From: Mesorhizobium sp. M3A.F.Ca.ET.080.04.2.1
GTDB lineage: Bacteria; Pseudomonadota; Alphaproteobacteria; Rhizobiales; Rhizobiaceae
Direction of reading: 5' to 3'
Assembly: GCF_003952525.1 (NCBI RefSeq)
Contig: NZ_CP034451.1
Span: forward strand, 3,782,001-3,846,000
DNA: 64,000 nucleotides
The notes beneath the pieces were generated by a model. The model was not told where the DNA came from and ran no database searches. It was given only the letters and a program-made list of their open reading frames with translations. Below, in pieces: positions 8,058-17,665 of this stretch. How positions within the stretch are numbered: position 1 is the first letter of the stretch; each line of letters starts with the position of its first letter. The position numbers were made by a program, and so were the translations under genes.

Positions 8058-8323
8058 GGGTTGTGCCGTTCCACTTGCTCACCGGCCGTTGTGGCTGCCA
8101 TCCGGCACGATGGCCGGGCGTTGTCCCAAAGGGGCTCGACCACGTGACCGGTGGTAAGTCCGGCGCACAGGGCAGCGCCGTGGCCTGAGGACACCGCTAA
8201 CGAGTCAAGGAAATTTGAATTGCGAAAGGCCAATATTCACTAGCTCTTTGCAAGTGGATGGAGAGGCTCATGGTGTGCCGCAGTTGCTCGCTGCCGGCAT
8301 GCTCTTGGCACGGTCCCGGCTGA

Positions 8324-8623
8324 TCATCCGAACTTGAACAGGACACCAAAGCCGCCGCGCGGATAGTTCCACTCGATGTCGCCGCCTTTCTCGCACAATA
8401 TCCGGCAGGTGCCGCATTCCATGCAGCCGTCGGCGGTGATCTCGACTTGACCCTTGTCATTCAACTCATAGCATTTCGCCGGACAGACGTAGGTCAACGC
8501 AAGCAAGTTCGCGCTTGGCTTGTCGTGCGGTCGCACTATAATATGGGGGCGGCCGGAATCGACCAGATAGCGGTTCTGGTAAAGTTTGTCCTCGACACGA
8601 ACCTTCGTCACTGCGATCGTCAT
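8324..8623 (-). CDS. fixX: Ferredoxin-like protein FixX
   Basis: Ferredoxin-like partner of the FixABC electron-bifurcating complex that supplies low-potential electrons to nitrogenase. The 99-residue protein has the FixX pattern: CPAKCYE near residues 47-53 and the cluster-binding [12 protein letters not shown] near 67-78, ending in the conserved [15 protein letters not shown]. It is 12 bp downstream of fixC, behind GAAGAGGGTACAAG, and closes the fixABCX operon. Confidence 0.95.
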   Translation of the reverse strand: MTIAVTKVRVEDKLYQNRYLVDSGRPHIIVRPHDKPSANLLALTYVCPAKCYELNDKGQVEITADGCMECGTCRILCEKGGDIEWNYPRGGFGVLFKFG

Positions 8624-8635
8624 CTTGTACCCTCT

Positions 8636-9940
8636 TCAGCGCCATGCCAATGCCAGGCGGACCGCGTCGCTGACCAACCCCCAGCGCGAGCGCGCGTTGA
8701 TGAAGGCGGCCGTGGTGTTCTTTTCCTTCTCGATCTTCGGCGTGCCGTCGACACGCATGAAGTTCTGAGCGGCATGCGACATCAGCCGCGGATAGCTGTC
8801 AAAAAAGTTGCTGGAATTGGTGTGGAGCAAGGCTGGCATGTCCTTGTATTTCTTAAGATCCTTGATCACAAAGGAGTCATCCAGCATCGTCTTGTAGAGC
8901 GCAAGGTTCGCTTTGGTCATAGGACCGTTGCGGCTTTTGACTTTGATGATCGCCTCAGCCGCGACACGACCCGAGGTCATGGCAAGGTTCGAACCCTCAC
9001 GGTGAATGGCATTGTTCAGTTGCGCTGCGTCGCCGACGATGACCCAACCGTCGCCGAAGAGCTGCGGAATGGCCTTGTAACCACCTTCGGGGATAAGATG
9101 GGCGGCATATTCTTTCACCTCCGAGCCAGCGATCAGCGGCCGGATCGAAGGATGGTTTTTCATCGCATCCAGGAGGGCGGACGGGCTCTCCATCGTCGCG
9201 GCGAAATCCGAGACCAGGCAGCCGATGCCGAGTGATATCGACTCCTTGTTGGTGTAAAGGAAGCCGAGCCCGGCCATGCTGCGAGAGATCGTGCCCACGG
9301 CCTCGATTACGCAGCCTTCATCGCCCTTGACCCCGAACCGCTGGCCAATGACCTCTTCGGGCAAGAAATGCATTTCCTTGACGGCAAGCGCCACGGTCTC
9401 CGGCTTCGGCATCTCGCGCAGGCCTGCGCGAGTGCCAAGCAATCCCGACACCCCTTCTGCGAGAACGACCACATTCGCGAAGACCACTCCGCCAGCCCGG
9501 TCTGTGCGGACGCCGATCACCTTGCCATTGCCATCACGGACGAGTTCCGTCGCGGTCGTCTCACACAGGACCGTCGCGCCAGCCTCGCGCACCTTGCGGG
9601 AAAACCATTTGTCGAACTGGGCGCGAATGATCGTGTAGCGGTTGGGTTTCGCCTCATTGAAGTCGTCCGACCGGTAATGAATTCCGGTGTGAGACGTGTC
9701 GTCCAACACCCAAAGTCGCTGTTCGACCAGGTGCCGCTCGAGGGGCGCATCATCCCGGAAGTCCGGGATGATCTTCTCCAGCATGTTCGCGTACATTATG
9801 GCACCCTGGACGTTCTTAGAGCCCGGATATTCCCCGCGCTCCAACTGCAGTACCTTCAGCCCCTGGCTTGCCAAAGTGTAAGCAGCTGCGTTTCCAGACA
9901 TGCCGGCTCCGACCACTATGGCATCGAATTGTTCAATCAT
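8636..9940 (-). CDS. fixC: FAD-dependent oxidoreductase FixC
   Basis: Membrane-associated flavoprotein of the ETF-ubiquinone oxidoreductase family; in FixABCX it takes electrons from the FixAB flavins and reduces quinone. The 434-residue product opens with the FAD dinucleotide fold [20 protein letters not shown] at residues 7-26 and has the second FAD segment [15 protein letters not shown] near 290. I choose the ATG at 9940 ([13 protein letters not shown]) over the ATG at 9961, because family members begin this way. It overlaps no neighbour and lies 10 bp after fixB. Confidence 0.95.
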   Translation of the reverse strand: MIEQFDAIVVGAGMSGNAAAYTLASQGLKVLQLERGEYPGSKNVQGAIMYANMLEKIIPDFRDDAPLERHLVEQRLWVLDDTSHTGIHYRSDDFNEAKPNRYTIIRAQFDKWFSRKVREAGATVLCETTATELVRDGNGKVIGVRTDRAGGVVFANVVVLAEGVSGLLGTRAGLREMPKPETVALAVKEMHFLPEEVIGQRFGVKGDEGCVIEAVGTISRSMAGLGFLYTNKESISLGIGCLVSDFAATMESPSALLDAMKNHPSIRPLIAGSEVKEYAAHLIPEGGYKAIPQLFGDGWVIVGDAAQLNNAIHREGSNLAMTSGRVAAEAIIKVKSRNGPMTKANLALYKTMLDDSFVIKDLKKYKDMPALLHTNSSNFFDSYPRLMSHAAQNFMRVDGTPKIEKEKNTTAAFINARSRWGLVSDAVRLALAWR

Positions 9941-9950
9941 GTCCTCTCCC

Positions 9951-11060
9951 TCAACTCGCAAGCTTGTCTCGACTGTGCGGCGACAGCCGCCGGGTGAAGG
10001 CTTCCGTCAGTGCGGGCAGGAAGCGGATTGCATCCGTGACGATCCCGAGGTGGGCGAACTCGAAAATCGGCGCGTTCGGATCGGTGTTGATCGCGACGAT
10101 GAGATCGGCCCCCTCGACCCCAACTCGGTGCTGGATGGCGCCGGAAATTCCGGCCGCGATGTAAAGCTTCGGTCGAATGGTCTTGCCAGTTTGTCCAATC
10201 TGTCGATCAGCCGGCATCCAGCCCTTCTGGACCAAGGGGCGCGAACAGCCATGCTCGGCGCCGATCGCTCGGGCAAGATTCTTCACAAGCTGAAGGTTCT
10301 CCGCCGCTCCGAGACCGAGGCCTCCCGCAACCACGACATCCGCATAGGCAAGATTTGCCATTGCCGACTGGTTATCCGGTAGGAAGCCGAGGACTTTGGT
10401 GACGATATCGTCCTCAACGAGCGACAGCTTGTGCCGCATGACACGCCCGACCGGCTTATCCACCCGTTGCGGCATAGGCATGACCCTTGGTCGCACCGTC
10501 GCCATTTGCGGCCGGTAATTTAGTGTATAGATCGTACACAACAATGAGCCACCAAAAGTCGGACGGGTCGCGGCGAGTGAACCGTCGGAATCTACATCAA
10601 GTTCGGTGCAGTCGGCCGTGAGCCCCGTCTGCAGGGTCGTCGCTACCGAGCCTGCAAGATCCCTGCCCAGTGTGGTCGCGCCGAGAAGGAGGATTTCGGG
10701 TTTATGGGTATTGACCAGATCCGTGAGCGCCTTGGCGAACGGCTCGTTCCGGTAGTCGGCGAGCGGCGGCGCATCGACGATGTAGACAAGATCCGCCCCG
10801 TAAGCGAAGGCCTCGGCAACAGCGTCCTCGACCATCTCGCCCGGCGGTCCCAGCACGACGCCCGCGAGCTGGACTTCAAGCTTGTCGGCCAATTTGCGGC
10901 CTTCGCCCAGCAGTTCGAATGATACAGGATGCACATTGCCGCGTTCGAGCTCGAGGAAGACCCACACGTGCCGGTAGTCTTTGAAATGGTCGGGAAGTTC
11001 TTTCTTTACACCGGCACGGCCGGGGGCAATGCGAGGGGTGGTTTGGCTTGCGGTCGACAT
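9951..11060 (-). CDS. fixB: Electron-transfer flavoprotein alpha subunit FixB
   Basis: ETF alpha-type subunit that pairs with FixA and carries FAD. The 369-residue product shows the ETF alpha N-terminal domain ([21 protein letters not shown] at about 30-50) and the C-terminal FAD domain with VVAGGLGLG and [19 protein letters not shown] near 260-340. The ATG at 11060 follows a TGGCCAGGAGCAGAAA ribosome-binding region; an earlier in-frame ATG at 11105 overlaps the end of fixA. Second gene of fixABCX. Confidence 0.95.
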   Translation of the reverse strand: MSTASQTTPRIAPGRAGVKKELPDHFKDYRHVWVFLELERGNVHPVSFELLGEGRKLADKLEVQLAGVVLGPPGEMVEDAVAEAFAYGADLVYIVDAPPLADYRNEPFAKALTDLVNTHKPEILLLGATTLGRDLAGSVATTLQTGLTADCTELDVDSDGSLAATRPTFGGSLLCTIYTLNYRPQMATVRPRVMPMPQRVDKPVGRVMRHKLSLVEDDIVTKVLGFLPDNQSAMANLAYADVVVAGGLGLGAAENLQLVKNLARAIGAEHGCSRPLVQKGWMPADRQIGQTGKTIRPKLYIAAGISGAIQHRVGVEGADLIVAINTDPNAPIFEFAHLGIVTDAIRFLPALTEAFTRRLSPHSRDKLAS

Positions 11061-11076
11061 TTTCTGCTCCTGGCCG

Positions 11077-11928
11077 TCACGTGCCGCTGTTGAAGGCCAG
11101 CTCATGTTCCAGCGCCGGCCGGCGGGTTAAGATATCGGCGATGAGTTCATCGGCTATGTCCTGCAAGCCCCTTTCCGCGGTGTCGATCTGCGCCGCCCTT
11201 TCTGCCCGTGCGGTGGGGGCGAAAACACGCTTGACGACTGTAGGCGAGCCACGCAGACCGCACCGGGTGAGATCGTCAATGCCGGCGTCGGCTGCAGTCC
11301 ACTTCACGACTTGCCTGCGCGCCGCGCACAGAGCCTGCTGGAGCGAGCCCCGGCGGATTTCGTTGGTGTCTTCCAGCATGGTAATGAGGCAAGGGAGTCT
11401 GCTCTTCAGCAACTGGGTGCCGCCTTCGGCGCGACGCGCGACTTCGATCTCTCGCGTATCGAGATCGATGGAGGCAATCTTCGCGACATAGGTAAGTTGC
11501 GATAAATCTAGGCGCTTGGCTATGCCCGGTCCGACCTGGGCGGTATCGCCGTCAATCGTCTGCTTGCCGGTGAAGACGATGTCCGGCCTGCCGAAAGTCT
11601 CCCCAATTTTTGCGATTGCTTGCGAAAGAGCAAAGGAAGTCGCCAGCGTATCGGATCCGGCAAAATAGCGGTCCGTCAAGAGAACTGCTCGGTCAGCACC
11701 GTAACCGAGCGCCTTTCGCAGCGAGTCCTCCGCCATGGGCGGACCCATTGTGAGCACAGTAACCTCGCCACCATGAACGTCGCGCAGTTTGAGCGCTTCT
11801 TCGAGGGCGAACAGGTCGTAAGGATTGATGATGGTCGGAACACCCTGACGCATGATCGTGTTCGTCACCGGGTGCACGCGGATCTGTGCCGAATCCGGCA
11901 CCTGCTTGATGCAGATTACGATATGCAT
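11077..11928 (-). CDS. fixA: Electron-transfer flavoprotein beta subunit FixA
   Basis: ETF beta-type subunit of the FixABCX complex. The 283-residue protein starts [20 protein letters not shown], the family N-terminus, and has the AMP/flavin-binding [20 protein letters not shown] at about 118-137. Start ATG 11928 is 16 bp before fixB's upstream boundary on the far side and 58 bp downstream of a -24/-12 element, so fixA heads its own NifA-dependent transcript. Confidence 0.96.
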   Translation of the reverse strand: MHIVICIKQVPDSAQIRVHPVTNTIMRQGVPTIINPYDLFALEEALKLRDVHGGEVTVLTMGPPMAEDSLRKALGYGADRAVLLTDRYFAGSDTLATSFALSQAIAKIGETFGRPDIVFTGKQTIDGDTAQVGPGIAKRLDLSQLTYVAKIASIDLDTREIEVARRAEGGTQLLKSRLPCLITMLEDTNEIRRGSLQQALCAARRQVVKWTAADAGIDDLTRCGLRGSPTVVKRVFAPTARAERAAQIDTAERGLQDIADELIADILTRRPALEHELAFNSGT

Positions 11929-11985
11929 TGGCGGTTTCTCTAAGCTCCCAGTCCGGATTCGTGCTTGGCGGTTCGCCTCATTGCC

Positions 11986-12001
11986 TGCATCGTTCATGCC
12001 A
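11986..12001 (-). promoter_or_regulatory. Sigma-54 -24/-12 promoter of fixABCX
   Basis: Minus strand TGGCATGAACGATGCA keeps the GG and GC dinucleotides at the required spacing; the -12 element has ATGC in place of TTGC. It is 57 bp upstream of the fixA ATG. Confidence 0.75.
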
Positions 12002-12072
12002 AGTCGTCTTCCTGCCTCTATTCCAGAAGGTGGCTTCGTTTGCTTCCGAGGAGGCGTCATGAGGACTGGATT

Positions 12073-12088
12073 TGTCGACTTCTCGACA
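12073..12088 (-). promoter_or_regulatory. NifA upstream activator site of fixABCX
   Basis: TGTCGACTTCTCGACA (reads TGTCGAGAAGTCGACA on the minus strand) is an exact, almost fully palindromic TGT-N10-ACA, 72 bp upstream of the fixA -24 element. Confidence 0.85.
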
Positions 12089-12116
12089 TTGTCGCGTCGC
12101 AGCCGTGTCGGGCTCA

Positions 12117-12494
12117 TTACTTTCCGAACCGCTTCAGTGCAGAGTCGAGCGGGACGAAGGCGCGGCCAGGTGCGGGACATATGTTTGGATCGTGGTCCCT
12201 TAGCACCTTGAACACACGTTGCGTGAGCGGCGAGGAAGTCGCGAAATCTTCGTAGGCGCGTTCCAGCTTGGCGCGCACCCGCGCGGCGATTACCTGGTTA
12301 GGCAGACCGGAGAAATCTTCTTCGGCAAGGTATTGGCCCACGCGCTTCATGATATGGAGCCGCGAGACATTCATCACTTTCGGGTCGTAGGAGACGCCAA
12401 GGCAGGCGAAGAAGTCCTCCGCGGCCGACAGGCCCTTCAGTCGCGCTAGGATATCGGTGCGATCGATCGGGCGGCTATCAGCGGAGCAGTTCAT
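12117..12494 (-). CDS. nifW: Nitrogenase stabilizing/protective protein NifW
   Basis: NifW associates with the MoFe protein and is linked to its maturation or protection from oxygen. The 125-residue length fits. Family segments include LARLKGLSAAEDFFACLGV (about 16-34), YDPKVMNVSRLHIMKRVGQYL (about 36-56) and the C-terminal VFKVLRDHDPNICPAPGRAF. It lies downstream of nifS after a 180-bp gap and upstream of fixA, the same order as in other rhizobia (iscN-nifU-nifS-nifW-fixABC). Confidence 0.93.
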   Translation of the reverse strand: MNCSADSRPIDRTDILARLKGLSAAEDFFACLGVSYDPKVMNVSRLHIMKRVGQYLAEEDFSGLPNQVIAARVRAKLERAYEDFATSSPLTQRVFKVLRDHDPNICPAPGRAFVPLDSALKRFGK

Positions 12495-12674
12495 TGTATT
12501 CTCCCGGCGCGTAATTGTGGTGTCGATGCATTGGTGACATTGCTGACGGCGTGCCGACCTCTGGCACGGCGGCTGGGCAAGAGACTTGGCGATCTCAAGC
12601 TTTTCTGAAGTGGTGAAGGCGACCCCGAGTTTGACTGCTCTCCATTGCGCAGGGTCGTCACGTTGAGGAAGACC

Positions 12675-13886
12675 TCACGGCTCGTCGGCTATTGTGCCGC
12701 TCGGACCCGGGCCGGAATGAAGCTGTTCTGCACCTCGCCCGCACAGTCCAGCACTGGGAACGGCCCGTAGCTTCTCGGTGATCGCAGGCAGGACCTCAAG
12801 CACGCGGTCTACGTCATCTTCGCCGTTGTCACGCGACAAGGAGAAGCGGACTGCCCCACATGCCGCGTTCATAGCGATCAGAACATGGCTCGGTTCCAGT
12901 GAGCCAGAGGCACAGGCGGACCCGGCGGAACAGGCGATTCCCAGCCGGCTCAGGACAATTGGAATTGCATCGCCTTCGATACCTTCGAATCCAATGTTTG
13001 CAGTGTTTGGCAATCGCTCTTGCGGATCGCCGTTGATGGATGTGTTTGGGATGCGCTGGATGATCCCGTTCTCAAGGCGGTCGCGCAACCATTTTATTCG
13101 TTTTGTCTCGTCCATGAATTTCAAGGCGAGTTCGGCCGCCATGCCCAGTCCGACTATGCCGGGTGTGTTTTCAGTGCCTGCACGCCGGTCGCGCTCTTGG
13201 TGCCCACCCTTGATCATGGAGGAGAAGCGCACGCCACGTCTTACATAAAGCGCGCCTATCCCCTTTGGACCATGCAGCTTGTGGGCGGAGAGCGACAGCA
13301 TGTCGATCGCGGTCGATTTCAGCTCAATCGGAAGCCTTCCGACCGCCTGCACTGCATCAGTGTGGAAAAGCGCGCCGACTTCCCTGGCTAGATCGGCAAG
13401 CTTAACCACGGGAAAGATCGTACCGGTCTCATTGTTCGCCCACATTATCGAGACGATTGCCACTTGTGGAGTGAGAGCGGTTCTGTAGGCGTCCAGGTCG
13501 AGCCGGCCGTGGTGATCGACTGGGATAATGTGCACCTTGACGCCGCGCGTCTTTTCAAGGTGCGCGCACAACTTCAGAACGGCCGGATGTTCAACCGCGG
13601 AAGTCACTATTTCCGTTCGGTCGGGCATCACCTCCAGCGCCGAAAGGATGGCTGTACTGTCGCTTTCAGTCCCGCCCGAGGTGAAGATGATCTCGTCCTC
13701 GAATCCCGCGCCGATGAGGGCTTGCAACTGTTGCCTCGCCTTTCTCACGGCTTCAGCAACCGATGCGCCATAGGCGTGCATGGACGAATGATTGCCAAAT
13801 TGCTCCGTAAAGAAAGGCAACATCGCTCCAACGACTGCAGGATCAACCCGCGTCGTTGCGTTGTTGTCGAGATAGACAGGGTTCAT
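12675..13886 (-). CDS. nifS: Cysteine desulfurase NifS
   Basis: PLP-dependent enzyme that releases sulfur from cysteine for nitrogenase iron-sulfur clusters. The 403-residue product begins PVYLDNNATTRVDPAVV. It contains the PLP-lysine segment SLSAHKLHGPKGIGAL (about 200-215) and the catalytic-cysteine loop CSAGSACASGSLEPSHV (about 325-341). It is the third gene of iscN-(nifU position)-nifS-nifW. The last 30 residues are Gly/Pro rich and look like a C-terminal extension. Confidence 0.96.
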   Translation of the reverse strand: MNPVYLDNNATTRVDPAVVGAMLPFFTEQFGNHSSMHAYGASVAEAVRKARQQLQALIGAGFEDEIIFTSGGTESDSTAILSALEVMPDRTEIVTSAVEHPAVLKLCAHLEKTRGVKVHIIPVDHHGRLDLDAYRTALTPQVAIVSIMWANNETGTIFPVVKLADLAREVGALFHTDAVQAVGRLPIELKSTAIDMLSLSAHKLHGPKGIGALYVRRGVRFSSMIKGGHQERDRRAGTENTPGIVGLGMAAELALKFMDETKRIKWLRDRLENGIIQRIPNTSINGDPQERLPNTANIGFEGIEGDAIPIVLSRLGIACSAGSACASGSLEPSHVLIAMNAACGAVRFSLSRDNGEDDVDRVLEVLPAITEKLRAVPSAGLCGRGAEQLHSGPGPSGTIADEP

Positions 13887-14044
13887 GGGAGTGATCCTTC
13901 AACTGCTGAAATGATTCAAGGGTAGGCGGGCCATTGAACCTCTGGCGCATATCGTATCTGGTAAGGTGGGCGGCCGGGCGAGCGATGGCTTGGCTGACCG
14001 GTCGCTGTCGACATTGCCCTTTGGTGGCGGCATCTGCCGGGAAT

Positions 14045-14215
14045 TCAGCTGTTTCGGGCAATTTTGTTTGCTTGCCCACGGCAACGATCGATGATCGCGA
14101 TTTGGCGCATCACCGAACGCAATTGTTCCGGGCCGACAGTGCGTGTCGGCCGGTTCCAGAGCGCCGGCGGTGCCGGTTCGACGCAGTATTCCTTGGCGTC
14201 GCTATAGTCGAACAT
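14045..14215 (-). CDS. Small protein in the nifU position
   Basis: A 56-residue frame starting MFDYSDAKEYCVEPAPPALW behind GAGGGAACAGGCT, between iscN and nifS. In Rhizobium etli this slot holds nifU. The start MFDYSDAKEY faintly recalls the MWDYSEKVKE opening of NifU, but the cluster-binding cysteines of NifU are absent. It could be a drastically shortened nifU or an unrelated small conserved gene; I do not assign a function. Confidence 0.55.
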   Translation of the reverse strand: MFDYSDAKEYCVEPAPPALWNRPTRTVGPEQLRSVMRQIAIIDRCRGQANKIARNS

Positions 14216-14232
14216 AGCCTGTTCCCTCGCAA

Positions 14233-14553
14233 TCATTTGCAGGACTTGCCGCAGCCGCACGTCTCACGCGCATTGGGGTTATCGAAAACAAAGCCGGATG
14301 TTTCGAGCCCAGTGACGAAGTCCACGGTCATGCCGGCTGCATGGGGTTGGGAGCCTCTATCCATGAACACCTTGAGCCCATCTCGCTCGATGATCGCATC
14401 GCCCTCACGTGAGACGCTCTCCAGGCCCATTGAGTATTGGAAGCCGGCGCAGCCGCCGGCATGGACCATGATGCGAAATCCTTCCGCCGGCTCGCTGGCG
14501 CGGTAAAGAGCGGCCTTGATGGCGGCAACAGCGTTGTCGGTGAGCGTAATCAT
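14233..14553 (-). CDS. iscN: Iron-sulfur assembly protein IscN (HesB/IscA family)
   Basis: A-type iron-sulfur carrier. The 106-residue protein starts MITLTDNAVAAIKAALYRAS and has the three family cysteines: GGCAGFQY near residue 33 and the C-terminal CGCGKSC motif. ATG 14553 is used here because it matches the family start and follows GAGGAGAAAT; an in-frame ATG at 14592 is less likely. It is the first gene of iscN-nifU position-nifS-nifW and follows a -24/-12 promoter. Confidence 0.92.
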   Translation of the reverse strand: MITLTDNAVAAIKAALYRASEPAEGFRIMVHAGGCAGFQYSMGLESVSREGDAIIERDGLKVFMDRGSQPHAAGMTVDFVTGLETSGFVFDNPNARETCGCGKSCK

Positions 14554-14594
14554 GGCTCGATTTCTCCTCGGTCCGACGTTTTCGCGGATCATCT

Positions 14595-14610
14595 CGCATG
14601 GACCGTGCCA
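14595..14610 (-). promoter_or_regulatory. Sigma-54 -24/-12 promoter of iscN-nifS
   Basis: Minus strand TGGCACGGTCCATGCG has a perfect -24 TGGCAC and a -12 GC at the correct spacing. It is 42 bp upstream of the iscN ATG. Confidence 0.8.
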
Positions 14611-14674
14611 AAGGGAAGACGTGTCAAAAACCGTAGGACATCCCGACGTCTCTTATGCTCGATTGCTGGGGAGA

Positions 14675-14690
14675 CGTCCGACAACCGACA
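14675..14690. promoter_or_regulatory. Near-consensus NifA site shared by divergent promoters
   Basis: CGTCCGACAACCGACA reads TGT-N10-ACG on the minus strand, one base from TGT-N10-ACA. It is 65 bp from the iscN -24 element and 116 bp from the rightward -24 element at 14806. A further TGT-N12-ACA at 14705-14722 has non-standard spacing. Confidence 0.5.
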
Positions 14691-14805
14691 CTTACTGTCG
14701 GATTTGTCGCGTCCGCGTCACAGGAAGGGCGCCTGAGTTCGCGATGCACTCACGCGTAAAGCAATGAACAGAGCCAAAGATGTTCAGAGCTTGCCGCGGA
14801 GCAAC

Positions 14806-14821
14806 TGGCACGATTTTTGTG
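14806..14821 (+). promoter_or_regulatory. Candidate sigma-54 promoter before the hmuS-like gene
   Basis: TGGCACGATTTTTGTG has a perfect -24 TGGCAC and TTGT instead of TTGC at -12. It lies 81 bp before the small gene at 14902 and 319 bp before the hmuS-like gene. The weak -12 makes this a candidate only. Confidence 0.5.
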
Positions 14822-14901
14822 AAGCCTTCGTTGCGGCGGCAAAATTGCCGGCCGATTCACCTTTGGGTTGCCCTCGCAATCGAAGAACGAAGGAGAGCAA
14901 T

Positions 14902-15135
14902 ATGATCCATCAGACCCGCCTTGAGTGGGAAAGCAGCACCGCCGGTGGTACCCGAATGCTCGATCGGCCGATTGGCGCCGACCACCCAACAATCGCTCTC
15001 TACCGGCGATTGGCCGCTGACCGCCCGGAGACAGGATTCGACTGGCATGTGCCTGACGATCGATCGCGTCCGCCGTGCACACCCCTGAGGCCCGTTTTTC
15101 GATCGATCGTCAAAAGAAGAACGGGGCAGGGGTAA
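14902..15135 (+). CDS. Small hypothetical protein upstream of hmuS
   Basis: A 77-residue frame starting MIHQTRLEWESSTAGGTRML behind AAGGAGAG. It ends 4 bp before the hmuS-like ATG, so the two are probably translated from one message. It is rich in Arg and Pro with no membrane segment or cysteine motif. Position recalls the small HemP/HmuP proteins of haem operons, but I do not see their sequence pattern. Confidence 0.5.
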   Translation: MIHQTRLEWESSTAGGTRMLDRPIGADHPTIALYRRLAADRPETGFDWHVPDDRSRPPCTPLRPVFRSIVKRRTGQG

Positions 15136-15139
15136 AAAC

Positions 15140-16276
15140 ATGGATCAGCGCAAGAAGCGGTCGCCCAACGAAATCCGGCGTGCGTGGGAAGTCTGTCCGA
15201 ACATTCCCGCGCGTGATTTCGCAGCCCAATTGGCCATTTCGGAAGCGGAACTGGTCGCGGCCCATTGCGGTTTCGGCGCGGCACGCATCGACCCGCGCGT
15301 CAATCACGTTCTGACGGGCCTCGAATTCGTGGGCGAAGTGACGGCGCTGACCCGCAATCAAGGTGCCGTGCACGAAAAGATTGGCGTCTTCAACAGAGTG
15401 ATAACCGGCAACAATCACGCCATGGTCCTTGGTGACGAATTCGACCTTCGCGTCTTCCCGCAAGCTTGGAGGTATGGTTTCGCTGTTGAAAGGCGCCATC
15501 GCGGCGGAATCCAGCGCAGTTTGCAATTCTTCGACGCCACCGGCGCAGCAGTGCATAAGGTGCATCTCAGGCCGGTCTCCAACCTTCATGCCTATCGAAA
15601 GCTGGTGGCCGAGCTCGTATCCGCCAACCAGGAGCCGACCATGTCGCTTAAGGCGAGAGTAGCCGACCTGGGCGCGAGGACTGCGGACTGGGCCGGCACG
15701 GTGGACGACCTACGCGAGCACTGGAGCCGGCTGACTGACGTCAACCTTCTAAAGACGCTCAAGCTCAGCCGCTGCCAGGCTTTGCGCATGGTCGGCCAGG
15801 ATTACGCTTGGCTGCTCGACAATGCCGCAGTTGGCGCCGTGCTCCAGCGTGCGGCCGAAGACGAATTGCCGATCATGTGCTTCGTCGGCAACCGAGGTTC
15901 TATCCAGACCCATTCCGGCTTAATCAAGTCGGTCAAGCAGATCGGGCCGTGCATCCATGTGCTGGACGAAACGTTCCGGCTGCATCTCAGGACCCACCAA
16001 ATCCGTGAGGTTTGGGCCGTGCGCAAGCCGACCAATGACAGTCACGTCACCTCGCTCGAAGCATATGGGTCCGACGGCAAGATCATCATCCAGTTGTTCG
16101 GTGCGCGCAAGGAAGGCGAACGCGAGCGCGACGACTGGCGGGTTCTGGCGGAAAACCTGCCTCGTTTCCCCGACAGCTACATGAGAAAAGACCGATCGTC
16201 GTCGGTGGGACGCCGGCGCCCATCTGCCTCCGCAGCCAGTAGCCGGGCATTGAAGCCGAGACCGGGGACACGATGA
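15140..16276 (+). CDS. hmuS: HmuS/HemS-family haem-degrading or haem-handling protein
   Basis: Cytoplasmic haem protein of the HemS/ChuS/HmuS family, which binds imported haem and in several bacteria degrades it to release iron. The 378-residue product shows the duplicated fold: first half with RDFAAQLAISEAELVAAHCG, LTRNQGAVHEKIGVF and SLQFFDATGAAVHKVHLRP; second half with IMCFVGNRGSIQTHSG and ETFRLHLRTHQIREVWAVRKP. The last 30 or so residues after about 347 (RKDRSSSVGRRRPS onward) are basic and low-complexity and may result from a late frameshift. No haem receptor or ABC transporter is adjacent, so this is an orphan. The candidate sigma-54 promoter upstream would couple it to nitrogen fixation. 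Confidence 0.85.
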   Translation: MDQRKKRSPNEIRRAWEVCPNIPARDFAAQLAISEAELVAAHCGFGAARIDPRVNHVLTGLEFVGEVTALTRNQGAVHEKIGVFNRVITGNNHAMVLGDEFDLRVFPQAWRYGFAVERRHRGGIQRSLQFFDATGAAVHKVHLRPVSNLHAYRKLVAELVSANQEPTMSLKARVADLGARTADWAGTVDDLREHWSRLTDVNLLKTLKLSRCQALRMVGQDYAWLLDNAAVGAVLQRAAEDELPIMCFVGNRGSIQTHSGLIKSVKQIGPCIHVLDETFRLHLRTHQIREVWAVRKPTNDSHVTSLEAYGSDGKIIIQLFGARKEGERERDDWRVLAENLPRFPDSYMRKDRSSSVGRRRPSASAASSRALKPRPGTR

Positions 16277-16432
16277 CGCAATAAGCGCGCTGTATTATCG
16301 CAACGCGATGAGCAGGAAGCAATTTGGCGCTGCCCCATCGACCGCATGGTTACGACGAAGCCGCGGCCTTTGGGCCGAGCTCAGAGGTGGCAATAGCGTG
16401 AACGCCGCCGACCGTCACTCCCCACCAGGCGG

Positions 16433-17665
16433 TCAGGTTTTGCGGTTCGGGCCGAGCAAAAATACTGTCAAGACAGCGAGGAACGTGGCAACCGCGCTGT
16501 AGACAAAGACACTGGCAATACCCGTGTGATCCACCAATAGGCCACCGAAAGTTGTGCCGGCTGCGATGGCCACTTGGAAGGTTATGACCATCAGTACACC
16601 AGCGCTCTCGGCCTGTTTCGGAGCGGCGCGTAGCACCATCCATGTCTGCAATCCGACCGGGACCGCGCCAAAAGCAAAGCCCCATACGGCAACTGCAATT
16701 GCCGAGGTCAAGGCCGATGCTCCCATAGTCAGGAGCGAGACAGCGGCTACGGCAATGAGCAGGGGCGGCAGGGCCGCGACCGCCTTGAGACTGTGTTTGG
16801 TGAGGAATGCGCCGGCTAAATTGCCGAAGACGCCGGCCGTGCCAAAAGCAAGGAACACGAGCGGGATTGACTTCTTTTCGAGCGCAGGAACGCTCTCGAG
16901 AAAGGCGCGGATGTAGGCGAAGCTGGCAAAATGGCCGGAAGCGACCAATAGCACGACTAGCACCGCAACCTTCATCGCCGGATTCTTCGCGACATCCAGC
17001 GGACTGCGGAATCTGCGCACTTCGATCGGAGGCAGTGGCGGAATGGTTACGAGTTGCACGAGCAGCGCAACGGCACTCACGATTGCGGCGACCTTGAACG
17101 AGGCTCGCCATCCCCAAATGTCACCGACATAAGCGCCGATTGGAGCCGCGCAGACGGAGGCGACAGAAACGCCGGTGAGGATGATCGACATGGCGCGCGG
17201 CATGAGGTGACTTGGAACCAGCCGCATCGCCAACGCTGCCGAAATAGACCAAAAACCACCAAGCGATATGCCAAGGACGACGCGTGCCGCCAGCAAAACC
17301 GGCAGCGACCCCGCAACCTCTGCCAGAACGTTCGACAGGATCAGCAGGAGCGTCATCGCCCAGATGACGACCCTGCGGTCCAGACGCTTTGTCACGATGG
17401 CGATTATCGGTGCCGAGATCGCCGCGACGATTGCGGTCGCTGTTAGCGCCTGTCCAGCCGTGCCCGTGGTGATACGGAGATCATGCGCGAGCGGTGTCAG
17501 AACGCTGGCGGGCAGAAACTCTGCCGTCACAAGCCCGAAGGTGCCGAAGGAAAGCGAAATGATGGCACCCCATGCAGGGCCAGAACGTTGATAGGGACTT
17601 TCTGGGTCAAGCCGATCTCGGTCGAACAAAGCCGCGTCCACTAAATCTGTCGCCGATTCGGTCAT
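16433..17665 (-). CDS. MFS transporter, DHA1 family exporter
   Basis: Proton-coupled exporter of the major facilitator superfamily. The 410-residue product has about 12 hydrophobic helices after a 30-residue soluble N-terminus. The inter-helix-2/3 basic loop TKRLDRRVVIW and the helix-5 WGWRASFKVAAIVS region are typical of the DHA1 sugar-efflux/purine-efflux type (AraJ, NepI, PbuE-like). Substrate cannot be told. It stands alone on the minus strand, convergent with hmuS. Confidence 0.85.
   Translation of the reverse strand: MTESATDLVDAALFDRDRLDPESPYQRSGPAWGAIISLSFGTFGLVTAEFLPASVLTPLAHDLRITTGTAGQALTATAIVAAISAPIIAIVTKRLDRRVVIWAMTLLLILSNVLAEVAGSLPVLLAARVVLGISLGGFWSISAALAMRLVPSHLMPRAMSIILTGVSVASVCAAPIGAYVGDIWGWRASFKVAAIVSAVALLVQLVTIPPLPPIEVRRFRSPLDVAKNPAMKVAVLVVLLVASGHFASFAYIRAFLESVPALEKKSIPLVFLAFGTAGVFGNLAGAFLTKHSLKAVAALPPLLIAVAAVSLLTMGASALTSAIAVAVWGFAFGAVPVGLQTWMVLRAAPKQAESAGVLMVITFQVAIAAGTTFGGLLVDHTGIASVFVYSAVATFLAVLTVFLLGPNRKT

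Noticed and set aside
12495..12674. Separate sigma-54 promoter for nifW
   Set aside because: Best match CGGCAC-N5-CAGCA has a poor -12 and no activator site nearby.
14705..14722. NifA site upstream of hmuS
   Set aside because: Spacing between TGT and ACA is 12, outside the norm; kept only as a note.
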